A DNA stretch of 18,668 nucleotides from assembly GCA_035294225.1 (NCBI GenBank), contig DATGLH010000086.1, positions 1-18,668 on the forward strand, written 5' to 3'. Positions 1-5,562 of the stretch are shown here, one piece after another. Position numbers and translations under genes: made by a program. The notes under the pieces are model-generated. The model was not told the origin of the DNA. It searched no databases and was given only the letters and a program-made list of their open reading frames with translations. This DNA is from Trebonia sp035294225. Its GTDB lineage: Bacteria; Actinomycetota; Actinomycetes; Streptosporangiales; Streptosporangiaceae. Positions within the stretch are counted from its first letter, which is position 1. Each line of letters starts with the position of its first letter.

Positions 1-3
1 GAC

Positions 4-44
4 CGGGTGTCCTTCCCGGCGCTATTCGCCGTAAAAGACACCCG
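4..44. terminator. Nested hairpin, left copy
   Basis: An 8-bp outer stem (4-11 with 37-44, CGGGTGTC/GACACCCG) encloses a 5-bp inner stem (17-21 with 27-31, CGGCG/CGCCG). Read on the minus strand it lies just downstream of the YbjQ stop codon and has a TTTT run inside the outer loop. It probably acts as the transcription terminator of that gene and was copied along with the gene's 3' end. Confidence 0.5.
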
Positions 45-58
45 ATGAGAGGCGCCGG

Positions 59-139
59 TCAGGCGTCCAGGGACAGGACCATGGTGGGGCGCTCGATCAC
101 GTGGTCGTCGCGGAGCGGGCGGACCGCGGTGCCGATCGC
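59..139 (-). pseudogene. Detached 3' end of a YbjQ-like gene
   Basis: On the minus strand this stretch encodes the last 26 residues (from AIGTAV to LSLDA) and stop of the protein at 1030-1875, with no mutation. Upstream of 140 the sequence is unrelated to the gene, so it is a fragment rather than a complete paralogue. The frame stays open to about 256, giving a possible chimeric 65-codon ORF. That ORF has no recognisable domain in its first 39 residues and runs antisense to the TA promoter region, so I do not treat it as a gene. Confidence 0.8.
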
Positions 140-222
140 GGGACCTGCTTCGGGCGCATGCCGGAGCAGCGCGCGGCCGGGTCTGGCAGTCCCGGCCCGG
201 CCTGGGCCTGCACGGCACCCTG

Positions 223-276
223 TATGGTACAATGAATCGTACGTATCCGGTACCATATTCGGTACGTGTAGGTACG
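223..276 (+). promoter_or_regulatory. Promoter/operator of the toxin-antitoxin operon with repeated GTAC cores
   Basis: Five GTAC-centred boxes occur at 226-230, 238-243 (CGTACG), 249-254 (GGTACC), 261-266 and 271-276. TATGGTAC (223-230) and GTACCATA (250-257) form an 8-bp inverted repeat with a 19-nt spacer. A good -10 candidate, TACAAT, lies at 228-233 inside the first arm; I see no clear -35. This island is AT-richer than its surroundings. For E. coli YefM-YoeB, operator palindromes with a TGTACA core are established, so autoregulation by the antitoxin/toxin complex at these boxes is a reasonable inference. Confidence 0.6.
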
Positions 277-297
277 CAAAGGGAGGCGGACGACGGG

Positions 298-570
298 ATG
301 GCCATTACTGCCAGCGACGCGCGTGCGCGCCTGTTCCCCCTTATCCAGCAGGTCATCGACGACCATGCCCCGGTGCGCATCTCCTCCAAGGCCGGCGAGG
401 CCGTGCTGATGTCCGCCGAGGACTATGACTCCTGGCAGGAGACGATTTACCTGCTGCGGTCCCCGGCCAACGCCCGGCGGCTGATGCAGGCGGTCGCCCG
501 GGACAAGGCGGGAACGTCCGCCGTCGTCAAGACGATGGAGGAGCTGGAGTCCCTCACGGGCGGGGCATGA
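298..570 (+). CDS. yefM: YefM/Phd-family antitoxin
   Basis: A 90-residue protein with the Phd/YefM N-terminal DNA-binding and dimerisation fold: a TASDARARLFPLIQQV helix (residues 4-19), the strand segment PVRISSKAGEAVLMSAEDY (25-43), then WQETIYLL (45-52), the helix typical of YefM. The C-terminal part (about 53-90) would wrap the toxin. It neutralises the neighbouring YoeB-like RNase and, with it, should repress the operon. The ATG at 298 is chosen because GGGAGG (281-286) precedes it and the family homology begins there; an ATG at 232 lies within the promoter/operator region. The gene overlaps the toxin by 4 bp (ATGA), implying translational coupling and antitoxin-first synthesis. The family assignment rests on motif recognition. 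Confidence 0.92.
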   Translation: MAITASDARARLFPLIQQVIDDHAPVRISSKAGEAVLMSAEDYDSWQETIYLLRSPANARRLMQAVARDKAGTSAVVKTMEELESLTGGA

Positions 571-833
571 GGAGCATCTGCTTCGATCCGGACGCGTGGG
601 AAGATTTCCTGTTCTGGCTCGGCTCGGACCGGAAGACGGCCGTCCGGATCACCCGCCTGATCCGTGAGATCCAGCGGGATCCCTTCACCGGCATCGGCAA
701 GCCGGAGCCGCTGAAGGGGGAGCTTTCCGGGTACTGGTCGCGCCGGATCGACGATGAGCACCGGCTGGTCTACCGCGCCGATGACAAAGAGGTGAAGATC
801 CTCAAGGCCCGCTACCACTACGGCAGCGACTGA
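567..833 (+). CDS. yoeB: YoeB/Txe-family mRNA-interferase toxin
   Basis: An 88-residue protein matching the length and pattern of YoeB, a ribosome-dependent endoribonuclease that cleaves mRNA at the A site. Family landmarks are all present: DPF.GIGKPEPLKGELSGYWSRRI (residues 38-61), DEHRLVY (63-69), and the C-terminal RYHY (82-85). The residues corresponding to the E. coli active-site set are E47, R60, R66, H84 and Y85, so the toxin appears intact and catalytically competent. Three residues (GSD) follow the usual terminal Tyr. The start overlaps the antitoxin stop (ATGA), and a GC hairpin follows 6 bp after the stop. The module sits between 140-bp direct repeats, suggesting recent acquisition. 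Confidence 0.93.
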   Translation: MRSICFDPDAWEDFLFWLGSDRKTAVRITRLIREIQRDPFTGIGKPEPLKGELSGYWSRRIDDEHRLVYRADDKEVKILKARYHYGSD

Positions 834-838
834 GGCCT

Positions 839-866
839 GCCCGCCCGCCGGGGACGCCGGGCGGGC
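839..866 (+). terminator. GC hairpin after the toxin gene
   Basis: A perfect 9-bp stem (GCCCGCCCG at 839-847 with CGGGCGGGC at 858-866) and a 10-nt loop begin 6 bp after the toxin stop codon. It has no T tract, as is common for actinomycete intrinsic-like terminators. Confidence 0.55.
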
Positions 867-971
867 GCGGCGCGCGCGGGCTGCGCGACCGGATCGCGCG
901 CCTGCTGGACGCGGTGAGCGGCCCTGGCGTGTAGCGCCGCCGCGGGCAGGCGCCTTGATGACCGCCTCGAT
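867..971. other. Non-coding remainder between the TA module and the right repeat
   Basis: No complete gene is visible. The plus-strand frame 881-934 reads LRDRIARLLDAVSGPGV and then stops. It could be the tail of a destroyed gene, but it is too short to prove. GATGACCG occurs twice (957 and 970), the second at the junction with the right 140-bp repeat. Confidence 0.35.
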
Positions 972-1111
972 GACCGGGTGTCCTTCCCGGCGCTATTCGC
1001 CGTAAAAGACACCCGATGAGAGGCGCCGGTCAGGCGTCCAGGGACAGGACCATGGTGGGGCGCTCGATCACGTGGTCGTCGCGGAGCGGGCGGACCGCGG
1101 TGCCGATCGCG
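972..1111. repeat. Right copy of the 140-bp direct repeat
   Basis: This is the intact-gene copy: 1030-1111 is the 3' end of the double-YbjQ gene in its native frame, and 972-1029 is its downstream region including the nested hairpin. Zero mismatches to 1-140 in both coding and non-coding parts points to a recent duplication rather than selection. Confidence 0.95.
975..1015 (-). terminator. Nested hairpin, right copy, terminator of the YbjQ operon
   Basis: Outer stem 975-982/1008-1015 and inner stem 988-992/998-1002 lie 14 bp beyond the stop codon of the minus-strand gene ending at 1030. Its position and the absence of another minus-strand gene downstream support termination of the two- or three-gene YbjQ operon here. 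Confidence 0.5.
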
Positions 1112-1875
1112 AAGAACTCCGTGGTGTGCGAGCCCCAGGTGTGGCTGTGCTGCCGTAGCTGCACGCCGACGATGCCCTCGGCGTGCAGTTCCTCGGCTTC
1201 GGCCTGCATGCGGGACATGGCCAGCTCACGGGCGTCGTACAGGGCCTGGGTGAACTGCTCGATCTCAACGTTCCGCCCGATGTTCCCGATCTTGGAGCCC
1301 ATCCGCTGGTGCGCGATGTGGTAGACGCACGAGCCCATGACCATGCCGAGCGGCGCGTAGCCGGCCCGGATCAGCGTCCAGAAGTCCTGGCCGGACAGGT
1401 CGGACGTGAACGGCTGGTTCTTGTTGTTGCGCCAGTTGCTGACCCCGCCGCCGCCCGCGCCCGGCTCGGCCTTGACCGCGGTGCCGACCGCGATGAACTC
1501 CGCGATGTCGGAGCCGAACTCCTTCATCTCCACGTCCAGCCGCACGCCGACGATCCCGTCCGCCGCCAGCGCGTCCGCCTCCGCCTCCATGCGGGACATC
1601 GCCAGCTCACGGGCGTGGTACATCGCCTGGGACAGCACGTCGAGCTCGGAGTTGCGGCCCCAGCGGCCGATCTGCAATCCGACGTGGTAGATCGACGAGC
1701 CGAGCACCAGGCCGAGCGGCCGGAACCCGGCCTCCCGCACCAGCAGGAACTCGTTCACTGACAGGTCGGACGTGAAGATCGCCCCGGCGCGTCCCGGCTG
1801 CAGCTCGGCGAGCCGCTTGATGGCGTCCCGCGGGACGCCCGCCACGCTCAGGTCGGTGGTCTGCTGGTCGGTCAT
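1030..1875 (-). CDS. Double YbjQ-like (UPF0145, 'heavy-metal-binding domain') protein
   Basis: 281 residues with two tandem copies of one unit: residues 34-134 and 156-261. Each begins FTSDLS, continues through a hydrophobic L/MG.V.GS..YH segment, has a helix like ARELAMSRM.AEA (repeat 1: 88-100; repeat 2: 215-227), then GIVGV and ends in GTAV. The ARE..., GIVGV and GTAV elements match the YbjQ/UPF0145 family, which forms ring-like oligomers; its biochemical function is not established and the metal-binding label is weakly supported. No signal peptide. ATG at 1875 has a GAGG Shine-Dalgarno that overlaps the upstream gene's stop, so the pair is translationally coupled. The last 26 codons are duplicated at 59-139. 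Its C-terminal motif (VLSLDA) resembles IMSLDP near the end of the upstream paralogue. Confidence 0.85.
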   Translation of the reverse strand: MTDQQTTDLSVAGVPRDAIKRLAELQPGRAGAIFTSDLSVNEFLLVREAGFRPLGLVLGSSIYHVGLQIGRWGRNSELDVLSQAMYHARELAMSRMEAEADALAADGIVGVRLDVEMKEFGSDIAEFIAVGTAVKAEPGAGGGGVSNWRNNKNQPFTSDLSGQDFWTLIRAGYAPLGMVMGSCVYHIAHQRMGSKIGNIGRNVEIEQFTQALYDARELAMSRMQAEAEELHAEGIVGVQLRQHSHTWGSHTTEFFAIGTAVRPLRDDHVIERPTMVLSLDA

Positions 1876-1882
1876 GGGGACC

Positions 1883-2803
1883 TCATCTTCTGTTAGCGCC
1901 GATGTCGACCCGGGCCGCCTGGCGGCGCTGCGGGTCCAAAGACATGATGGCCAGGGGGGGCGCGCCGGGCCTCCTGGAATCGTCGGCGAAGCGGACGATC
2001 GCGGTGCCGACGTTGACGGCCTCCACGATGTGGTCGCGGCCGCCCTCCTGCGCCGGGCACTCCCGCTCCCTGACGCGGAACTCCATCTCGGCGACCACCA
2101 CGCCCTGCGCGCCGAGCCGCTTCACGTCGGCCTGCAACTGGGTCCGCGCGTCGTGCCGGGCGTCGTTGACCAGCTCGGTGTAGCCGGTGACCTCGGCGTT
2201 GCCCGCGCTCCAGCGGGTCTGGCCGACGGTGAGCCAGTCGTCGTGCCGGGCGGCGATCGAGATGCCGAGCACCAGGCCGGCCGGCATCCAGCCCTTCATG
2301 ACGAGCTTGGCGAAGTCCTGGCCGGACAGGTCCGAGGTGAACGGGTGCCGCAGCGGCGGCGCGCCCGGCGCGCGCACCGCGGTGCCGATCGCCTTGAACT
2401 CCAGGCCGCCCGCCGGGAAGGGGCCGATCGACAGCCGGACGCCCACCACGCCGTGCCCGCCGAGCTCGGCGCACTCGGCCACCATCCGGCCGATGGCGGT
2501 CCGCCGCGCCTCGTACATCGTCTGCACCAGCGGCCCGAACGACCCGTAACCGCCCCGGCTGGAGACCTGGGTCCGCGCGCCGCGGCCCCACGAGAAGGCG
2601 TAGCTGCCCCACGCGCCCGGGCAGCCGTAGCCGCCGGTGTACCCGACGTTGTAGACCGCGGCGCCGAGGACCTGGCCCACCGCCTCGAAGCCGGCCGAAC
2701 GGATCGCGGCGAACTCATCGGAGGTGAGCGCCGAGCCCCACGTGCCGCTGCGCCGGATCTCGGCCATCCGCGCTTCCGCGGCGGGAGGCAGGTCGTTGCT
2801 CAC
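1883..2803 (-). CDS. Second double YbjQ-like protein
   Basis: 306 residues, paralogous to the gene 7 bp downstream. Unit 1 spans about residues 26-143 (LTSDEF...AVGQVLGAAVYNVGY...YEARRTAIGRM...GVVGVRL...AIGTAV) and carries a Gly/aromatic-rich insertion around 55-90. Unit 2 spans about 155-270 (FTSDLSGQDF...GLVLGIS...GTAIV) and is more divergent. The tail IMSLDP is shared in form with the neighbour. The GTG start at 2803 is chosen because the frame above it is an artefact overlapping the next gene. ATG 2767 (GGAAG 8 nt upstream) is a real alternative giving 294 residues. Probable operon with 1030-1875 and perhaps with 2833-3021. The function of the family is unknown. Confidence 0.78.
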   Translation of the reverse strand: MSNDLPPAAEARMAEIRRSGTWGSALTSDEFAAIRSAGFEAVGQVLGAAVYNVGYTGGYGCPGAWGSYAFSWGRGARTQVSSRGGYGSFGPLVQTMYEARRTAIGRMVAECAELGGHGVVGVRLSIGPFPAGGLEFKAIGTAVRAPGAPPLRHPFTSDLSGQDFAKLVMKGWMPAGLVLGISIAARHDDWLTVGQTRWSAGNAEVTGYTELVNDARHDARTQLQADVKRLGAQGVVVAEMEFRVRERECPAQEGGRDHIVEAVNVGTAIVRFADDSRRPGAPPLAIMSLDPQRRQAARVDIGANRR

Positions 2804-2832
2804 GACATCTAGCGTAGCTCCGCGCGGGGATG

Positions 2833-3021
2833 CTAATCCTGGGCGTCCCACGCCTCGTTGCGCTCTTTCACCTTCTCCAGCGCGTGGCTGGCCGCCTCCC
2901 TGGTGGGGTAGGGGCCGAGCAGGTCTTTCCCGGGGCAGGACGTGTCCGCCGGCTCGACCGTCATGTGCCTGGTGCAGAACCACCATTGCTGCTCACGCTC
3001 GTCGGAGTTCGCCATGCACAT
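2833..3021 (-). CDS. Small conserved actinobacterial protein
   Basis: 62 residues (60 if the ATG at 3015 is used). The pattern is W-W-F-C (13-16), then CPGKDLLGPYPTREAASHALEKV (29-51), then ERNEAWD. I recognise this as a conserved small protein of actinobacteria resembling others with a CPG(K)D.LGPY.T.EEA..AL signature, with no known function. Cys16 and Cys29 are the only cysteines after residue 3 and could bind a metal or pair; this is inference. It is cytoplasmic, with no signal sequence. It is divergent from map with only 14 bp between start codons, and is followed by the YbjQ pair on the same strand after 29 bp. Confidence 0.75.
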   Translation of the reverse strand: MCMANSDEREQQWWFCTRHMTVEPADTSCPGKDLLGPYPTREAASHALEKVKERNEAWDAQD

Positions 3022-3035
3022 TAGACTCGCAGAAC
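3022..3035 (+). promoter_or_regulatory. Candidate leaderless promoter of map
   Basis: The 14-bp gap between the divergent start codons contains TAGACT (3022-3027), a reasonable -10 element 8 nt before the map ATG. There is no Shine-Dalgarno. A leaderless map transcript starting at or next to the ATG is the simplest reading; I see no convincing -35. Confidence 0.4.
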
Positions 3036-3884
3036 ATGGCCACTTCGCTCCACCCGGGCCGGCTTTCCCCCGCCCGGCAAGTCCCCGCGAACATCGAACG
3101 ACCCGAATACGTGGGCAAGAAGCGCCCGACGCTGGGCGAGCCCGACGTCAAGGACGCCGGCACGATCGCGCGGATGCGGGTGGCTTGCAGGCTGGCGGCG
3201 CAGGCGCTCGAGGAAGTGGGCCGGCACGTGCGCCCCGGCGTCACCACCGACTACCTGGACCAGGTGGGCCACGAGTTCCTGATCAGCCACGGCGCGTACC
3301 CGTCCACGCTCGGCTACCGCGGCTACCCCAAGTCGCTGTGCACGTCGCTGAACGAGGTCATCTGCCACGGCATACCCGATGACACGGTCATCAGGGACGG
3401 CGACATCGTCAACGTCGACATCACCGCCTACATCGGCGGCGTGCACGGGGACACGAACGCGACGTTCCTGGCCGGGAACGTCGACGAGGAGTCCCGGCTG
3501 CTGGTCGAGCGCACCCGGGAGGCGATGATGCGCGGCATCCGCGCGGTCGCCCCGGGCCGGCCGCTGAACGCCATCGGACGGGTCATCGAGTCCTACGCCA
3601 AGCGGTTCGGCTACGGCGTGGTGCGCGACTTCACCGGGCACGGGATCGGCACCACGTTCCATTCCGGGCTCATCGTGCCGCACTACGACGACCCGGACAA
3701 CGACGTGATGATGGAAGCCGGGATGACCTTCACGATCGAGCCGATGCTCACCCTGGGCACGATCGCGTACGACATCTGGCCCGACGGGTGGACCGCGGTG
3801 ACGAAGGACCGCAAGCGCACCGCCCAGTTCGAGCACACCGTCCTGGTCACCGAGGACGGCCACGAGATCCTCACGCTCCCGTAG
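3036..3884 (+). CDS. map: Methionine aminopeptidase, type I
   Basis: 282 residues. The enzyme removes the N-terminal Met from nascent proteins using a dinuclear metal centre. All five metal ligands are visible: D128 (NVDIT), D139 (HGDTNATF), H202 (GHGIG), E235 (TIEPM) and E266 (FEHTV), plus the substrate-contacting H111 (CHGIPDD). The N-terminal extension (residues 1-45, SPARQVPANIERPEYVGKK) is typical of the actinobacterial MetAP1c subgroup with a Pro-containing ribosome/SH3-ligand-like arm. The ATG at 3036 is chosen because the extension begins there and the upstream frame is antisense to the neighbouring gene. Followed after 20 bp by a co-directional HAD phosphatase. Confidence 0.96.
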   Translation: MATSLHPGRLSPARQVPANIERPEYVGKKRPTLGEPDVKDAGTIARMRVACRLAAQALEEVGRHVRPGVTTDYLDQVGHEFLISHGAYPSTLGYRGYPKSLCTSLNEVICHGIPDDTVIRDGDIVNVDITAYIGGVHGDTNATFLAGNVDEESRLLVERTREAMMRGIRAVAPGRPLNAIGRVIESYAKRFGYGVVRDFTGHGIGTTFHSGLIVPHYDDPDNDVMMEAGMTFTIEPMLTLGTIAYDIWPDGWTAVTKDRKRTAQFEHTVLVTEDGHEILTLP

Positions 3885-3904
3885 CGGCCGGGCCGGGGGA
3901 CGGC

Positions 3905-4564
3905 GTGATCGAGGCGGTCGTGTTCGACCTGGACGGCGTGCTCATCGACTCCGAGCCCGTGTGGGAGCAGGTGCGGCGGCGGGTGGTCGCCACCCACGGC
4001 GGGCACTGGGACGCGGACGCCCAGGACCGGCTGATGGGCATGAGCACCGCGGAGTGGTCCCGCTACCTCAGCGAGGATCTCGGCGTGCGGCTCTCGCCAC
4101 CCGAAGTGGCCAGCGTGGTCATCGAGGCCATGGCGGCCCGGTACCGCGAGCACCTGCCGCTGCTGCCCGGCGCTGCCGACGCGGTGCGGCGGATGGCCGG
4201 GCGGTGGCCGCTCGGCCTGGCGAGTTCCTCCCCCCGGTCGCTGATCGACACGGTGCTCGACGCGGCGTCCCTGCGGTCCGCTTTCGCGGCGGTGATGTCG
4301 TCCGAAGAGGTCGCCCGCGGCAAGCCCGCGCCCGACATCTACCTCGCGGTGGCCGGCCGGCTGGGCAAGCCGCCCGCGGCGTGCGCGGCCGTGGAGGACT
4401 CGTCGAACGGGCTGCGCGCGGCGGCCGCGGCGGGCCTGGCGGTGATCGCGGTCCCGCACCCGAAGTACCCGCCCGCGCCCGATGCGATCGAGGCGGCGCG
4501 GCTTGTCCTGCCCGGTCTCGCGGACCTGACCGCCGACAAGGTGGCCGCGCTGGACGCCGCCTGA
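3905..4564 (+). CDS. HAD-superfamily hydrolase, beta-phosphoglucomutase-like
   Basis: 219 residues, a full-length subfamily I HAD. Motif I FDLDGVLIDSE has nucleophile D8 and general acid/base D10; motif II is ASSS (106-109); motif III is K140 in GKPAPDIY; motif IV is VEDSSNG (163-169). The cap (about 17-85) is the small helical type of beta-phosphoglucomutase and phosphoglycolate/sugar-phosphate phosphatases. The substrate cannot be read from sequence. The GTG start at 3905 is preceded by a G-rich SD and fits the family N-terminus. Likely cotranscribed with map. Its TGA stop abuts the stop of the convergent gene (TGATCA across 4562-4567). Confidence 0.9.
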   Translation: MIEAVVFDLDGVLIDSEPVWEQVRRRVVATHGGHWDADAQDRLMGMSTAEWSRYLSEDLGVRLSPPEVASVVIEAMAARYREHLPLLPGAADAVRRMAGRWPLGLASSSPRSLIDTVLDAASLRSAFAAVMSSEEVARGKPAPDIYLAVAGRLGKPPAACAAVEDSSNGLRAAAAAGLAVIAVPHPKYPPAPDAIEAARLVLPGLADLTADKVAALDAA

Positions 4565-5452
4565 TCAAGGCGCGAGAACGGCGATGAAGTCCCTGGTCCA
4601 GCCGGTCAGGTACTGATCGGCCGGGCGGTGCTGGCCGGGCACCCCGGCCCGCAGCGGCCCGCCGGGCCTGCTGGCCACGTCCAGCTGGACCCACTCGGGG
4701 TTGATGTCGAGTTCCATGGCGGCCACCGCCCCGGCGCGGGACAGCGCCGTGGCCAGGTCCGCGGGCGTGGTGGACATGCTCGCCGCGTACATGAGCTCGC
4801 CGGCGGAGTTCTGGCCGAGCGCGGAGCGGGCGACGTACTCGGCATGCCCGATCGTGCCGCCCCAGCGCCACCACCGGGCGGACTCCGCGGTGGGCTTGCC
4901 GCCGCTGACGAGCAGCCACAGGTTCTGCCGCACGCTGTAGACCGCCTCGCCGGGGGCGGGCACGGTCCGGCCCCAGACCCCGATCCGGGCCTGGCCGGAG
5001 CGGTCGATCACCAGGCTGGCCAGGCCGGCGCGGACCGGCCGGGCGACATGCCCCTCCTGCTCGTAGCCGCCGGCCAGCGATGACATCTTGAACCCGCCGT
5101 TGAAGGCGGCGAGCAGCCGGGCGCGGTCCCGCCCGGTGATCTTCGGGCCGGCCCGCACCGGGCCCGCGAGCGGCCCGGGGTCCTGGCTTCCGTTGTGCAG
5201 CACGTACTCGACCGGGCCGCGGAACGTGGCGATGGTGATCACCGATCCGTCAGCGGTCCGCACCCGGGAGAGGGTCACCCGCGGCCGCCCGGGACGGGGA
5301 CCGGGGCGGTGGGCGGCGGCCTGCCTGGCCTTGGCCGGCGGACGGGCGGCCGCCTTGAGCGCCACCGGGTGCGCGGTGCACGCAGCCGTGGCGCCGGCGG
5401 CTGACAGCAGGACGACCGCGCGCAGGACGCGCTTGCGCAGGGTCAGGTTCAC
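4565..5452 (-). CDS. Secreted phosphodiester-glycosidase-family protein (putative lipoprotein)
   Basis: 295 residues. N-terminus: NLTLRKRVLRAVVLLSAAG, a classic signal peptide ending in a weak lipobox (TAAC, Cys25), then a Pro/Ala/Arg-rich linker to about 57. The body matches the NAGPA-type phosphodiester glycosidase fold: LLAAFNGGFK (113-122), GGYEQEG (128-134), SLVIDRSG..RIGVWGR (147-162), and AAMELDIN (244-251) where many relatives have an NLDGGGS motif. Such proteins act on exported phosphodiester-linked sugars or wall polymers; the true substrate is unknown. The GTG at 5452 is preferred over the in-frame ATG at 5494 because the latter lies 12 nt from a strong terminator and gives an unusually long n-region, while a promoter fits between them. 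Convergent with the HAD gene. Confidence 0.8.
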   Translation of the reverse strand: MNLTLRKRVLRAVVLLSAAGATAACTAHPVALKAAARPPAKARQAAAHRPGPRPGRPRVTLSRVRTADGSVITIATFRGPVEYVLHNGSQDPGPLAGPVRAGPKITGRDRARLLAAFNGGFKMSSLAGGYEQEGHVARPVRAGLASLVIDRSGQARIGVWGRTVPAPGEAVYSVRQNLWLLVSGGKPTAESARWWRWGGTIGHAEYVARSALGQNSAGELMYAASMSTTPADLATALSRAGAVAAMELDINPEWVQLDVASRPGGPLRAGVPGQHRPADQYLTGWTRDFIAVLAP

Positions 5453-5460
5453 TGGTCCAT

Positions 5461-5490
5461 ATTGTCCGGTAAGCGTGAAGCGCGGGTGAA
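5461..5490 (-). promoter_or_regulatory. Candidate promoter of the glycosidase gene
   Basis: On the minus strand, GACAAT (5461-5466) as -10 and TTCACC, 18 bp upstream (5485-5490), as -35 are each 4/6 matches to the consensus. Transcription would begin at or next to the GTG at 5452, i.e. leaderless. A short direct repeat (GCTTCAC) occurs in the -35 region. Confidence 0.3.
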
Positions 5491-5505
5491 GCATCCGGAG
5501 ACGGC

Positions 5506-5541
5506 CGCGGGGGCCGGGCCGCCGCCGGCCCGGCCCCCGCG
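5506..5541 (-). terminator. Strong hairpin terminator closing the envelope operon
   Basis: A perfect 16-bp, all-GC stem (5506-5521 with 5526-5541) with a 4-nt loop lies 21 bp beyond the permease stop codon and upstream of the next minus-strand gene. No T tract follows. It separates the ABC permease from the glycosidase gene. Confidence 0.8.
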
Positions 5542-5562
5542 TGCGGGCGGTCGCGGGCGAGG

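Larger units (their letters stand above)
1..140. repeat. Left copy of a perfect 140-bp direct repeat
   Basis: Positions 1-140 are identical, base for base, to 972-1111; the match stops at 141 (g) versus 1112 (a). The repeat may extend left of the window. It contains a nested hairpin (4-44) and, on the minus strand, the last 26 codons and stop of the YbjQ-like gene at 1030-1875. The two copies bracket the toxin-antitoxin module, so this looks like a duplicated target or an att-like boundary. Confidence 0.95.

Noticed and set aside
59..256. 65-codon chimeric ORF fusing upstream sequence to the duplicated YbjQ tail
   Set aside because: The first 39 residues are low complexity and antisense to the TA promoter, and no SD is evident; more likely a by-product of the duplication.
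45..428. Plus-strand 127-codon ORF across the left repeat and antitoxin promoter
   Set aside because: The same start appears at 1016 because of the repeat. It is antisense to the YbjQ tail, overlaps the antitoxin out of frame, and has no recognisable domain.
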